Below, one piece after another: positions 18,214-29,700 of a stretch of DNA of 64,000 bases (position 1 is the stretch's first letter; the number at the start of each line of letters is the position of its first letter). The stretch comes from Tangfeifania diversioriginum (GTDB lineage: Bacteria; Bacteroidota; Bacteroidia; Bacteroidales; Prolixibacteraceae). The notes under the pieces were generated by a model. It saw nothing but the letters and a program-made list of their open reading frames with translations. It was not told the DNA's origin and did not search any database. The translations under genes and the position numbers were made by a program. The stretch lies in contig CAMCBW010000006.1 in NCBI GenBank assembly GCA_945873105.1, positions 62,001 through 126,000 of the forward strand. The letters run 5' to 3'.

Positions 18214-18386
18214 TTTATTTTTTTTTAATTTTAATGTATTCCATTGTGCGCAATACAAAATATTTTTAAAGCTGACTCTTTTAATGGCTAGAAAAGTTAC
18301 ACAACTTTGGAATATAGTTGCATAATTCACATATTCCATATTGACACCAATCGAACGGCACAAAAATAGGAATTTTTTCGCAAAAT

Positions 18387-19154
18387 TTAATCATTCTTTA
18401 CCAGCATCTCCTTTATCTCATTGAAAATGACTGCTGATCTTCTTACCGACACAGGTATTTTTGCCCCACTTTTCAACAATACGTAACTCTCTCCGGTCTT
18501 GACAAATTTCCGGATGTAGTAAATATTTACCAGGTAAGATTTATGGGTTCTGTAGAATTGATTTTTTGGCAGATAGGATTCCAGCTCCTTCAGTGATTTG
18601 GATACAACAAACTCCCGTTTGGCATAGGTAAACAAGGTTGCATAGGATTGGTCAGCGGTAATGTATTCAATGTTCCTGGTGTTTTCAACAATAAAACCGC
18701 TTTCCACATCAAAAATAAGATTCTTCCCGGGTACATCAGAGGTCCCAAGGGTATTGATACGATCTTCCAGCTCGAGTTGCTGCTGTTCAGATCGGATCAT
18801 CCGCTCTACTTTTTTGATGATCTCCTGCAAATCAATGAAATTTACCGGCTTAAGCAGGTAGCCGGCTACTGGCTTGTTGATGGCATCGATGGCATACTGA
18901 TCATGCCCGGTTACCAGCACAATTTTGGTTTTTTGAGACAACTGGTGGTTGAAAATCTCCAGTCCACTCCCATCAGGCATCTCAATATCAAGGAAAACCA
19001 AATCGGGATTGGTGTGTTTGATCAATTCAATTCCATCGTTCAGGTTCATGGCTTTGCCAACAACTTTCAGCTGAATGGAGGTGAAATTATCCAGCAAATA
19101 GGCCAATAAATTCAAGGACATTATTTCATCATCAATGACAACGACTGTGATCAT
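18387..19154 (-). CDS. LytTR-family response regulator
   Basis: 255 residues. Residues 1-120 are a receiver domain: acidic residues Asp8 and Asp9, phospho-acceptor Asp56 (LVFLDIEMP), and the conserved Lys in YLLKPVNF. Residues about 150-255 are a LytTR DNA-binding domain (IEYITADQSYATLFTYAKREFVVSKSLKELESYL, then FYRTHKSYLVNI). Such regulators normally pair with a membrane histidine kinase of the 5TM-Lyt type. None is adjacent, so the kinase is encoded elsewhere. The next gene on the strand is the coiled-coil lipoprotein, 173 bases downstream, which might be a target. Confidence 0.93.
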   Translation of the reverse strand: MITVVVIDDEIMSLNLLAYLLDNFTSIQLKVVGKAMNLNDGIELIKHTNPDLVFLDIEMPDGSGLEIFNHQLSQKTKIVLVTGHDQYAIDAINKPVAGYLLKPVNFIDLQEIIKKVERMIRSEQQQLELEDRINTLGTSDVPGKNLIFDVESGFIVENTRNIEYITADQSYATLFTYAKREFVVSKSLKELESYLPKNQFYRTHKSYLVNIYYIRKFVKTGESYVLLKSGAKIPVSVRRSAVIFNEIKEMLVKND

Positions 19155-19312
19155 GATACGCCGGGGTTAAGTATGACAAATGAAAATAACCGGAAAATTC
19201 TATGTAAGGTTAGACAACAAAGATGAGAAATTATTCACTTAAAACCAAGTTTTTAAAATAAATGAAATGGGAGAGTTTCCCTATCACCCACTTCACTTTG
19301 TTTCAAAAAAAA

Positions 19313-19524
19313 GAGACTGTCTCAAAAGTCACGATGAAATTCCATGATCTTACAATTTGAAAGTCTTTCTCTTTTTTCACCCCTAAATCCCTAAAGGGGA
19401 CTTGGAAATGCGTGAAATGGTCAGAATTTAAGCCCCTTCAGGGGTTTGGGGTCTGATCAAATCGGAAATTACTAACAAATTGTAAGCTATAGAAATTTAT
19501 ATTTGACTTTTGGGACACCCTCTC
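19313..19524. repeat. Snap-back MITE-like element
   Basis: Outer ends are imperfect inverted repeats, GAGACTGTCTCAAAAGTCA (19313-19331) and TGACTTTTGGGACACCCTCTC (19504-19524). Inside is a perfect 11-bp pair CTTACAATTTG (19349-19359) / CAAATTGTAAG (19476-19486), then a core with CCCCTAAATCCCTAAAGGGG (19380-19399) and CCCCTTCAGGGGTTTGGGG (19433-19451). The whole 212-bp stretch can fold on itself and has no ORF of note. Related core sequence recurs at 31543-31624. It fills most of the gene-free stretch 19155-19551. Confidence 0.7.
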
Positions 19525-19551
19525 AGGTGATATATCGTGAATCTAAATCCG

Positions 19552-21246
<1,695 letters not shown>

Positions 21247-21373
21247 TTACCGGCTGAAGAGCTTGAATTCCAAATCTTCCAAATTGGCACCCTTGAGGCG
21301 ATGCACAGCTTTCATCATCATGATAAGAATTCATAAACTTTTGTAAATTTGCAACTGCACAAATCGAAGAGAA

Positions 21374-21898
21374 ATGATGAATTTTAAAGATCTTGCCCGG
21401 AAGAGATATTCGGTAAGGAACTACCTTTCGACCCCTGTTGAAAAAGAAAAGATCATTGAAGTAGTGGAGGCGGCGCTGCTGGCACCCTCTGCTGTAAACT
21501 TTCAACCGTGGAAATTTGTGGTTGTTACTGAGCCTGCCCTCCTTACCCAACTTCAGGGATGCTACCACCGCGACTGGTTCAAGAGTGCCCCTGCCTGCAT
21601 TGTGGCCATTGGTGATCATGACAAAGGGTGGCACCGGCCAACGGATGGAAAAGATTATACGGACATTGATGTTGCCATAGCCATTGACCATCTCATGATG
21701 GCAGCAACGGAACTGGATCTGGGCACCTGCTGGATCTGTCATTTCAACGTCGATGCCTGTGCAAGCCTGTTTAACCTGCCCGAAAATTTTGAGCCAATTG
21801 CCTTAATACCAATAGGGTATCCTTCGGTGGCCAATGGGCCGGAAAAGAAGCGGAGAGCTATCGAAGCATCGTTGTGCTGGAACCGATTTGAAGAGTAG
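21374..21898 (+). CDS. Nitroreductase-family FMN oxidoreductase
   Basis: 174 residues. The N-terminus (FKDLARKRYSVRNY) is the usual nitroreductase FMN-phosphate contact, followed by LLAPSAVNFQPWKFVVV. The central region DVAIAIDHLMMAATELDLGTCWI is the dimer helix, and the Gly-Thr-Cys-Trp lies near the flavin. The C-terminus (IPIGYPS) binds FMN. These enzymes reduce nitro compounds, quinones or other acceptors with NAD(P)H; the natural substrate is unknown. ATGATG at the start leaves a one-codon ambiguity. A TAAATTTG -7 element sits at 21344-21351. It is divergent from the ABC-F gene and convergent with the nitrilase-family gene, whose stop lies 2 bases on. Confidence 0.9.
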   Translation: MMNFKDLARKRYSVRNYLSTPVEKEKIIEVVEAALLAPSAVNFQPWKFVVVTEPALLTQLQGCYHRDWFKSAPACIVAIGDHDKGWHRPTDGKDYTDIDVAIAIDHLMMAATELDLGTCWICHFNVDACASLFNLPENFEPIALIPIGYPSVANGPEKKRRAIEASLCWNRFEE

Positions 21899-21900
21899 GT

Positions 21901-22680
21901 TCAGCAAGAAATCGTAAAAATATCTTCATCCCGTTCCACAGGAAATTTTCTCCTGAAAGCTTGTAGATCCTCCAAAGATAAGGTGCAGCTGACGACCGTC
22001 TCCTGGTCTGGAGCGATGTTGCCGTTGATCGCCCCTCTTGGGTCCACCACCATGCTTGCACCCATGTATTTGATACCTGATCCGTCGGTTCCGGTACGGT
22101 TGGCTGCTGCTACATAAAGCTGATTCTCAATGGCGCGGGCAGGTACCAGGGTCTGCCATACTATTTTCCTGCTCTCCGGCCAATTGGCTGTAAAAAGAAC
22201 CAAATCAGCGTCACGAATGGTACGACACCATACGGGAAAGCGCAGGTCGTAACAGACAAATGGCGCAATTCTCCAACCAGCATAATGGACGATGACCCGT
22301 TCTGTTCCCTGGTCAAAATATTGATTTTCCTCCCCCATCGAAAAGAGGTGTCGTTTGTCGTAGAAATCGATCTTTCCATCCGGGGAAACGAAGAGGAATC
22401 TGTTGTAAAAGTGCCCCGACTCCTCTATGATGAGGCTTCCGGCGATAGCCGATCCTGTCTTTTTTGCCTGAAATTTCATCCAGCTGACACTCTCTCCGTC
22501 CATTGTTTCAGCCAATTCCCTGGCCTTCATCGAGAACCCCGTGGTAAACATTTCGGGTAGCAGGATGAGATCAGTCTGACCGGTGATTGGTTCGAGCAGA
22601 CTTTCCAATTTTAACCTGTTTTGAACCGGTGATTCCCAGCTAATGTCGAGTTGAACCAGTGAAATACGAAGCAGATCCAT
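21901..22680 (-). CDS. Carbon-nitrogen hydrolase, omega-amidase (YafV/Nit2) type
   Basis: 259 residues with the full nitrilase catalytic set: Glu43 (LLPEMFTTGFSM), Lys109 (FYDKRHLF) and Cys143 (FVCYDLRFPVWCR). The KRHLFSMGEE and CYDLRFPVW contexts are those of YafV/Nit2 omega-amidases, which hydrolyse alpha-ketoglutaramate or alpha-ketosuccinamate, also seen in methionine salvage. It is cytoplasmic, with no signal. The acyltransferase gene ends 20 bases upstream on the same strand, so the two may be co-transcribed. The stop lies 2 bases from the end of the convergent nitroreductase gene. Confidence 0.88.
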   Translation of the reverse strand: MDLLRISLVQLDISWESPVQNRLKLESLLEPITGQTDLILLPEMFTTGFSMKARELAETMDGESVSWMKFQAKKTGSAIAGSLIIEESGHFYNRFLFVSPDGKIDFYDKRHLFSMGEENQYFDQGTERVIVHYAGWRIAPFVCYDLRFPVWCRTIRDADLVLFTANWPESRKIVWQTLVPARAIENQLYVAAANRTGTDGSGIKYMGASMVVDPRGAINGNIAPDQETVVSCTLSLEDLQAFRRKFPVERDEDIFTISC

Positions 22681-22700
22681 TGTGTATAATTAATTGGGCC

Positions 22701-23264
22701 CTAATCCAGATCATCCCCGTAATTCATCCCCTCCGGATGACGGCCAATGATGTTGTGGTCCTTGTACCATTGCCTGATGCGCTTCAAATCGGCTTGCAGA
22801 TCGTCGGTCAATTCAATCTTCTCGGTGTAGCCAATTTGACGGCGCCCCCAGTCAAAGAAGGCCATGTAAACGGGAATATTGGCCGTGCGGGCAATGGTGT
22901 GAAAACCACCCTTCCATTTGGCAACCGGTTTGCGGGTCCCTTCGGGTGCGATGGCCAGGTGCATTACCTCCCTCCGTTCGAACTCCGCCACAATCTGTTT
23001 GATGAGGCTGGCTCCCCTGGAGCGGTCGACAGGAATACCCCCCATCCAGCGTATGAGGTAGCCCACTGGCCAGAAGAAGAACTCCTTTTTGACCATGGTA
23101 TTGGATTTACCGCCAACGGCCCGGTAATAGATGAAAGAGATGATGAAATCCCAGTTCGAGGTATGGGGAATACCCAATACGATGGCTTTGGGTTCAGGAA
23201 TAACTCCCCCAACCGCCTTGAACCGCATGAGACGCAACAGAATTTTACAAATGTATTGAACCAT
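22701..23264 (-). CDS. 1-acyl-sn-glycerol-3-phosphate acyltransferase-like protein
   Basis: 187 residues from the ATG at 23264; a TTG seven codons upstream is an alternative. PlsC-type motifs are present: block I HTSNWD (the HX4D catalytic pair), block II around GGIPVDRSRG, and block III APEGTR. The N-terminus (KILLRLMRFKAVGGV) is amphipathic rather than a true membrane helix, suggesting peripheral membrane association. The length matches the short Bacteroidota members of the family. It transfers an acyl chain to a glycerophosphate or a related lipid; the exact substrate is not readable. Same strand as the omega-amidase gene, 20 bases apart. Confidence 0.87.
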   Translation of the reverse strand: MVQYICKILLRLMRFKAVGGVIPEPKAIVLGIPHTSNWDFIISFIYYRAVGGKSNTMVKKEFFFWPVGYLIRWMGGIPVDRSRGASLIKQIVAEFERREVMHLAIAPEGTRKPVAKWKGGFHTIARTANIPVYMAFFDWGRRQIGYTEKIELTDDLQADLKRIRQWYKDHNIIGRHPEGMNYGDDLD

Positions 23265-23398
23265 ATTTGGATGATTTTGAAACAAAGTTAATCAAAAATA
23301 TTTTTTAGAAGGGAATGGGCTACCCCTAATTGGGATTTCCAATTGTTGAGCTGTTTTTTCTTGCTATTTTTGCGGCACATACATTGTCATCTTTAAGA

Positions 23399-23649
23399 GG
23401 CTGTTTAAAATTATTACACAGAGGATTTGTAACTCCACAATGAAATTAAAAATAGTTCGAAAATTGGCGCTTGCCGCATTATTACCAGAGGAAAAGATGA
23501 GGTGCACAGAGAGAAAATCGCTTGCGATTTTCCAACTCTGTGTGACTCTGGGGTTTTTCTCATGGATTTACCCAATTGCAGAAATTGCCATAAATCATTT
23601 ATTTTTGATTAATAGACATTTATACTCTGTGTTATATATTTAAACAGTC
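23399..23649. repeat. 251-bp MITE-like element, copy 1
   Basis: The ends are inverted repeats: GGCTGTTTAAA (23399-23409) and TTTAAACAGTC (23639-23649), with ACACAGAG / CTCTGTGT just inside. A perfect internal hairpin GAAAATCGC-TT-GCGATTTTC lies at 23513-23532. A second copy of identical length lies at 35613-35863 with the same ends, internal hairpin and flanking words (ACACAGAG, CAGAGAGAAAATCGCTTGCG). A 67-codon frame inside is an accident of the repeat. It fills most of the gene-free stretch before mutS2. Confidence 0.82.
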
Positions 23650-23698
23650 TTTAAATTCTTTTTCCCGGGGAGTCGGGAGTCCTATTCCATTTGATCAC

Positions 23699-26176
23699 AT
23701 GAACATTTATCCCGAAAATTTCGAAAACAAGGTTGGATTTGACAAGATCAGGGAGCTGGTAAGCGGCCGGTGTCTGAGTGAAATGGGCAAGGAACAGGCG
23801 GCTTTGTGTCAATTTTCATCGGATGTTGATTTCATAGAGAAGCAACTCGACGAAACCGTGGAATTTCAGAAAATCATCCGGGATGAGTTCAATTTTCCTA
23901 CCGGATACTTTATCGATATGCGGCCCGTCCTTAAAAAGGCGAAAATTCAGGGTACTTTTTTGGAGGTTTTCGAGCTTTTTGACCTGAAACGATCACTCGA
24001 AACGCTAAGGGCCATCTCCAATTTTTTCAAGGAGAAGGAGCAGGAACTTTTCCCGAGGCTCTATCTGGTCGTAAAAGGGATACAGATTTTCCCCTTTCTC
24101 TATGACAAGATCGATCAAATTCTGAGTAAAAACGGGACGATCAAGGACAATGCCTCGCCCGAACTGGTAAAAATAAGGAGGGAGATGCTCTCGCTGCAAG
24201 CCGGCATTTCCAAAATTATGGCCAAGATCCTCAAGCATGCCCAGGCTGAAGGGTTGGTTGAAAAAGATGTGAGCATTTCCATACGGGATGGAAGAGCGGT
24301 TATTCCTGTACTTTCCAGCAACAAACGAAAAATCAGGGGGATTGTGCACGATGAATCCGCCACTGGCCGAACCTCCTACATTGAACCCGAGGAGATCGTT
24401 GAAACCAACAACCGTATCCGGGAGCTGGAATCAGCAGAACGTCGCGAGATCGTCAGGATCCTAACCAAATTCACCGATGAACTTAGGCCTTATGCTGAAG
24501 ATCTTGAATCATCCTATGAAATTCTTGGGATCCTGGACTTTATCAGGGCCAAAGGGTTATGGTCGAACGAGAGCAGATCGGTGAAGCCATTGCTGGTCAG
24601 GGAGACGGAGCTCAACTGGCTGGATGCCAGACATCCACTATTGGAGCGAAACCTGGCCAGGGAAAAGAGAAAGATCGTCCCACTCAATATTCGATTGACC
24701 AAAGAGGATCGGATTCTGCTGATTTCTGGTCCCAATGCAGGAGGCAAGTCGGTCTGCCTGAAGACGGTAGGTCTGCTTCAATATTGCATCCAGTGCGGGA
24801 TTCCGGTGCCATTGCACCTGGACAGTGTCGTGGGCATCTTTGACAAAATATTCATCGACATCGGCGATAACCAGTCGCTCGACAACGACCTGAGCACCTA
24901 CAGTTCACACCTGAGCGACATGAAATTCTTCGTCAGAAACTGTAATCCAAAGTCACTGGTACTCATTGATGAGTTTGGAACAGGCACTGAACCGATGTTG
25001 GGGGGTGCCATTGCAGAGTCGATCCTGAACCGGATCAACAACTTGCAGAGCTATGGCGTCATTACCACGCATTATACCAACCTCAAGCATTTCGCCTCTT
25101 CCGTACCCGGAATTGTGAATGGCGCAATGATGTACGACTCCAACAAAATGGAGCCGCTGTTTCAGCTCCAGATTGGAAAACCTGGCAGTTCCTTTGCCTT
25201 TGAGATTGCCCGAAAAATAGGTCTGCCGGAGGATATCCTGCAAGAGGCCACCGATAAAATCGGCAAAGACCACATCGATTTTGACAAGCACCTCCGCGAT
25301 ATTGTCCGTGACAAACGCTACTGGGAGACCAAGCGTCAGAACATCCGGCAGTCGGAGAAAAAACTGGAAGAACTTACCTCGAGCTATGAGGTGAATCTTT
25401 CTGAAGTAAAAAAGCTGAGAAGAGAGATCCTCGACAAAGCCAGGCAAGAGGCAGCCGAGCTACTGGCCTCTTCCAACAAAATTGTGGAACAGACCATTCG
25501 CGAAATCAAGGAGGCATCTGCCGAAAAGGAGAAGACCAGGGAGGCAAGGAAAAAGCTGGAAGATTTCAAAGAGGGGGTTGCTGTCACAAAGGATCAGGAG
25601 GATGAACAGATCGCCCGCAAGATGGAGAAGATCCGGCAACGGGAAATAGTGAAGAAGAACAGGCCGCTGAAGGAGCAGACAAAAATTGTCAACCCTGAGC
25701 TCCCCGCCAAAAGCAGTGAACCTGAAGTGGGCAGCTGGATCAAACTAAAAGAACAGGAGGCTCCGGGTATCGTACTGGAAATCAATGGGAACAATTTAGT
25801 GGTCGCCTTTGGACAGTTGCGTTCTGTGGTGAAAAGAGAGCGAATCGAGCTGATCTCCCACAATGAGGTAAAGAAAAACAAGGAGAACTATACGACATCC
25901 CGGGTGAACAGTGAGCTCAACGAGCGGAAACTCAACTTCAAACCACGCATTGATGTACGTGGTTTGCGCGCCGAGGAGGGGCTCCAGAAGATTCAGGAGT
26001 TCATTGACGAAGCCATCATGGTGGAAGCCAGCGAACTGCATATTCTGCACGGCAAAGGGAACGGAATCCTGCGTGAATTGATCAGGGCCTACCTCAAATC
26101 GGAGCCGGCTGTCCGGAAATTCAGGGATGAACATGTGCAGTTTGGGGGATCGGGGATTACCATCGTGGAGATTTAG
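23699..26176 (+). CDS. mutS2: Endonuclease MutS2 with C-terminal Smr domain
   Basis: 825 residues. The mismatch-recognition domains of MutS are absent, as in MutS2. The core/lever region occupies about 1-300. The ATPase follows with Walker A GPNAGGKS near 344 and LVLIDEFGTGTEP for Walker B. A long charged coiled coil lies at about 510-650. A KOW-like/SH3 region (GSWIKLKEQEAPGIV) precedes the Smr nuclease domain (about 750-825: IDVRGLRAEEGL, then LHILHGKGNGIL). Known roles are suppression of homologous recombination and, in Bacillus, rescue of collided ribosomes. It stands alone; MITE copy 1 lies just upstream and two minisatellites lie just downstream. Confidence 0.95.
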   Translation: MNIYPENFENKVGFDKIRELVSGRCLSEMGKEQAALCQFSSDVDFIEKQLDETVEFQKIIRDEFNFPTGYFIDMRPVLKKAKIQGTFLEVFELFDLKRSLETLRAISNFFKEKEQELFPRLYLVVKGIQIFPFLYDKIDQILSKNGTIKDNASPELVKIRREMLSLQAGISKIMAKILKHAQAEGLVEKDVSISIRDGRAVIPVLSSNKRKIRGIVHDESATGRTSYIEPEEIVETNNRIRELESAERREIVRILTKFTDELRPYAEDLESSYEILGILDFIRAKGLWSNESRSVKPLLVRETELNWLDARHPLLERNLAREKRKIVPLNIRLTKEDRILLISGPNAGGKSVCLKTVGLLQYCIQCGIPVPLHLDSVVGIFDKIFIDIGDNQSLDNDLSTYSSHLSDMKFFVRNCNPKSLVLIDEFGTGTEPMLGGAIAESILNRINNLQSYGVITTHYTNLKHFASSVPGIVNGAMMYDSNKMEPLFQLQIGKPGSSFAFEIARKIGLPEDILQEATDKIGKDHIDFDKHLRDIVRDKRYWETKRQNIRQSEKKLEELTSSYEVNLSEVKKLRREILDKARQEAAELLASSNKIVEQTIREIKEASAEKEKTREARKKLEDFKEGVAVTKDQEDEQIARKMEKIRQREIVKKNRPLKEQTKIVNPELPAKSSEPEVGSWIKLKEQEAPGIVLEINGNNLVVAFGQLRSVVKRERIELISHNEVKKNKENYTTSRVNSELNERKLNFKPRIDVRGLRAEEGLQKIQEFIDEAIMVEASELHILHGKGNGILRELIRAYLKSEPAVRKFRDEHVQFGGSGITIVEI

Positions 26177-26209
26177 AAGGGGACGAAGAGACGAGGGGAC
26201 GTCGCCCAA

Positions 26210-26457
26210 GAAACGGGGAAACGGGGAAACAGGGAAACGGGGAAACGGGGAAACGGGGAAACGGGGAAACAGGGAAACAGGGAAACGGAGAAACGGGGAA
26301 ACAGGGAAACGGGGAAACGGGGAAACGGGGAAACGGAGAAACGGGGAAACAGGGAAACGGGGAAACGGAGAAACGGGGAAACGGGGAAACGGGGAAACGG
26401 AGAAACAGGGAAACAGGGAAACGGAGAAACGGGGAAACGGAGAAACAGGGAAACAGG
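26210..26457. repeat. 8-bp minisatellite, 31 copies
   Basis: Thirty-one head-to-tail copies of an octamer GAAACGGG (variants GAAACAGG, GAAACGGA) fill exactly 248 bp, starting 33 bases after the mutS2 stop. Because 8 is not a multiple of 3 and the unit lacks stops, all three frames stay open on each strand, which produces false long ORFs. Such arrays are prone to slippage and copy-number change. Confidence 0.92.
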
Positions 26458-26709
26458 GACGCTCGTTGGATGAGAACTTACATGCGTTAGATGAAGAGTG
26501 ACACTCATTGGATGATGGGTGACGCTCGTTGGGTGAAGGGTGACGCTCGTTGGATGAGAACTTACATGCGTTAGATGAAGAGTGACACTCATTGGATGAA
26601 GAGTGACACACGTTTGATGAAGGGTGACGCTAGTTGGATGAAGAGTGACACTCATTGGACGATGGGTGACACTCGTTGGATGATCTGGGACGCTTGTTCG
26701 ATGTAGGAT
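26458..26709. repeat. 21-bp minisatellite, 12 copies
   Basis: Twelve units of 21 bp (type GACGCTCGTTGGATGAAGAGT) abut the octamer array with no gap. Some units alternate with a variant TACATGCGTTAGATGAAGAGT, giving a higher-order pattern (units 1-2 repeat as 5-6). The length is a multiple of 3, so a minus-strand frame stays open, but no start, signal or domain supports a gene. The array ends 10 bases before the histidine kinase stop codon. Confidence 0.9.
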
Positions 26710-26718
26710 GACTTGCCT

Positions 26719-29700
26719 TTATTTATTGAAATACTTTTGTATGAGTGAAAGCAATTCAACTTTGTTGATGGGTTTTGAAATATAGTCGTTGCAACCCGCT
26801 TCAATTGCCTTTTCCCTATCGCCTGAAAGACCGTAAGCTGTCTGTGCGATGATGACAACCTCTTCATTGAATTGGCGGATTTGCCGGGTGGCTTCCAGTC
26901 CATCCATTACCGGCATTTTGAGGTCCATCAAAATAAAATCGATATCAGGATTATTTTGACAAATCTCAACAGCACTTTTCCCGGTTTCGGCTTTCAATAT
27001 TTCCCTCCCATATTGTTCTGTCATGATTGAAATCAGCATATTTGATACCTCATCGTCCTCGGCTATCAATATTTTCAATCCTGAAACATTGTTGGATTTT
27101 CGGCCAGCTTTTTGAGGCGATGAAGCAATAACCTTGTCTTGTCGTTCCTCCTTGTTTCCAGCATCGCAAGGCAATCTAAAGTAAAAGGTTGAACCCTTTT
27201 GCTGTTCACTTTCCACCCAAATGGTTCCGCCAAGCATTTCCACATTGGCTTTGGAGATGGAAAGCCCCAATCCGGAACCCTGAAAAGCCCTTCTGTCGCC
27301 AATATCTGCCTGTACGAAACGATCGAAGATGGCCTCTTTCCTGCTGGCGGGGATGCCTATACCGGTATCACAAACGTAGAATTCCAAGAAATTGTCTTTT
27401 TTGGAACAGCCTACTTTTATGGACCCCTGATCGGTAAATTTTATGGCATTTTTAATAAGGTTGTTCAGAATAGAATATAGTTTTAAGGCATCTGTAAGTA
27501 GGACCGAATCCGCTTCAGGCAACAATTTCTCAATCTGCAATATCAATCCCTTTGCAGCAGCTTCAGGAACAAAAAACTTTATCAGTTCCTCTACTTTCCT
27601 GTTCACATTTGTTGGTGAAATATTCAAGAAAACCATTCCGGATTCAATTTTTGAAATTTCAATGATGTCATTCACTGTATTCAACATCCTTTGCCCGCTT
27701 ATATGAACCAATTCGATGTAACTTCTTTTCGTTTCGCTGCTCAGGTCAGGATCTTGCAGCAGATCCGTAAAACCGAGAATCCCATTCATAGGGGTGCGTA
27801 TTTCGTGGCTCATATTGGCCAGGAAAGCGGATTTGAGGCGGTCGCTTTCTTCAGCGTGAAGCTTGGCTCTGGTTAGTTCCTGCTCGGCCAGCTTACGCTC
27901 GGTGATGTCCATTACCGTTCCGTTTATTTGATTTGGCTGCCCGGCACTATCTTTATAAACCTTCCCCCCACAGGCGATCCAATGAATTGTATTGTCAGGC
28001 CAAAGTATCCTGCATTCAAAATCAAGGCGGCCCTTTTCGAATACATTATCGAAGGCCTTGCGTGTAGCTTCCCTGTCTTCGTCAATAACATGTTCAAGCA
28101 TTTTTTCCTGTCCCCATGAAGCAATCTTTTCCTTGTATCCAAAGATCTGATCATGTTTCAGATCCCTGATGGAGACCTCTTTTATATGCTCGGAATCTTC
28201 TATCAGGTCATGGCTCCAGATTCCTATCTGACTTGCTTCCAGACATAGCTCAAGACTGGCTTTGACGCTTTTCAGTTCTTCCTCTGCCAGCTTTCGTTCG
28301 GTGATATTTCTAAAATACCCAATGAGTCCGTTGGGTTCTGCATTCGCATCAAATGTCGGAATAAAGCTACCATCGAAAAATTCTTCTTTTCCTACCGCCG
28401 AAATCAAAGAAGTCTCGAAGTGAAGAGGCTCGCCGGTTTCTATTACTCGGGTTTTAGTAGTCGTCAGATTATCAGCATCCTCTTTCGAAAGAAAATCATA
28501 ATCTGTTTTCCCAAGCATATCTTGTTCTGTGAGCCCCATTTGTGGATTTACGACCAAGGTGTATTTAAGATCCTTGTCGTTCATAATGATATGGTCGGGT
28601 GTGCTGAGGACTATTGCTTTGTTCTGCTCTTCGCTTTTACGGAGTTTTTCTTCTGCCAGTTTGATATCGGTAATATCCTGAAATATGCCAGTTAATTTTA
28701 CAGGCTTTCCATCAATTAAGGTAGCCTGGCAAGTGGTTCGGACATCTATTTTTCGTCCTTTTGTAGTGAATGTTTCGAGCAGTAAATCATAACCTGTACC
28801 TTGAGTCATGGCAAGCTCCAATGCCTCACTAATTATTATTTTAGACTCGGGTAAGAAGTAACTGACACCAGCATTTACTGTAGGGCTAAATTCTTGTGGT
28901 GAGGTATCATGTATCCGATAGGTTTCTGCAGTCCAATAGAGTTTGTTGTTGACCATATCAAATTCCCAACCGCCAACTTTGGATATTGATTGTGATTCTT
29001 CAAGCAATTGGTTACTCAGTCTATATTCTTCATTTGTTTTCAGTAAGTTTTTTTCGCTTTCTTGGGCCCGCAATTTGGCTTTGATTAATTCTTGTTCGGC
29101 AAGTTTACGGTTTGTGATATTGCTGCCAATGCACGAACCTCCAATAACTTCACCATTTCTAACTATGGGAGTAAATGTAACCTGAACGTAAATTATTTCA
29201 TTTCCAATATCAATAGCGTCCTCTTCAGTGAACTGCTCACTGTTCAGCACCCTGTCATATCGAAGCTTCCAGAAAGGTCTGATAGACGCGGGGAGGGATT
29301 CTACCAGGTTTACTCCGGGCTCTAACCATACACCAAATGTTTGTTTAAATTCTATTTGAAAGGACTTATTTATAAATAGTATTGCATAGTTTCTGTTGAA
29401 TGCCCATACACTTTCGTTTGTACCTTCGATAATTGCTGTAATATTTGCATTCTTTTGTTCTAAATTAATCTCGGCCAATTTTTGCCAGGTAATATCCATA
29501 CACAGGCCAATCATTCTTACCGGTTTGTTATTTACAAAGTCGGCATGTCCGGTTGCCCTTATCCACCTGATTTCTTGGTTGGGAAGGATAATCCGGTAGT
29601 CGTTCAATAGCTCTGTGCGGTTTTCAATGGCTTCCTGAATTTTTGCTGAAGCCATTTCAACATCGTCAGGATGCAGCGTTTTTGTCCAGGCTTCAAATCC

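Noticed and set aside
23440-23643. 67-codon frame MKLKIVRKLALAALL...
   Set aside because: Lies wholly inside the 251-bp MITE-like element and is not kept in its second copy.
25796-26655. Long minus-strand frames rich in Phe-Pro-Val-Ser and Ser-Asn-Glu repeats after mutS2
   Set aside because: They are translations of the 8-bp and 21-bp minisatellites and overlap mutS2; no start or domain supports them.
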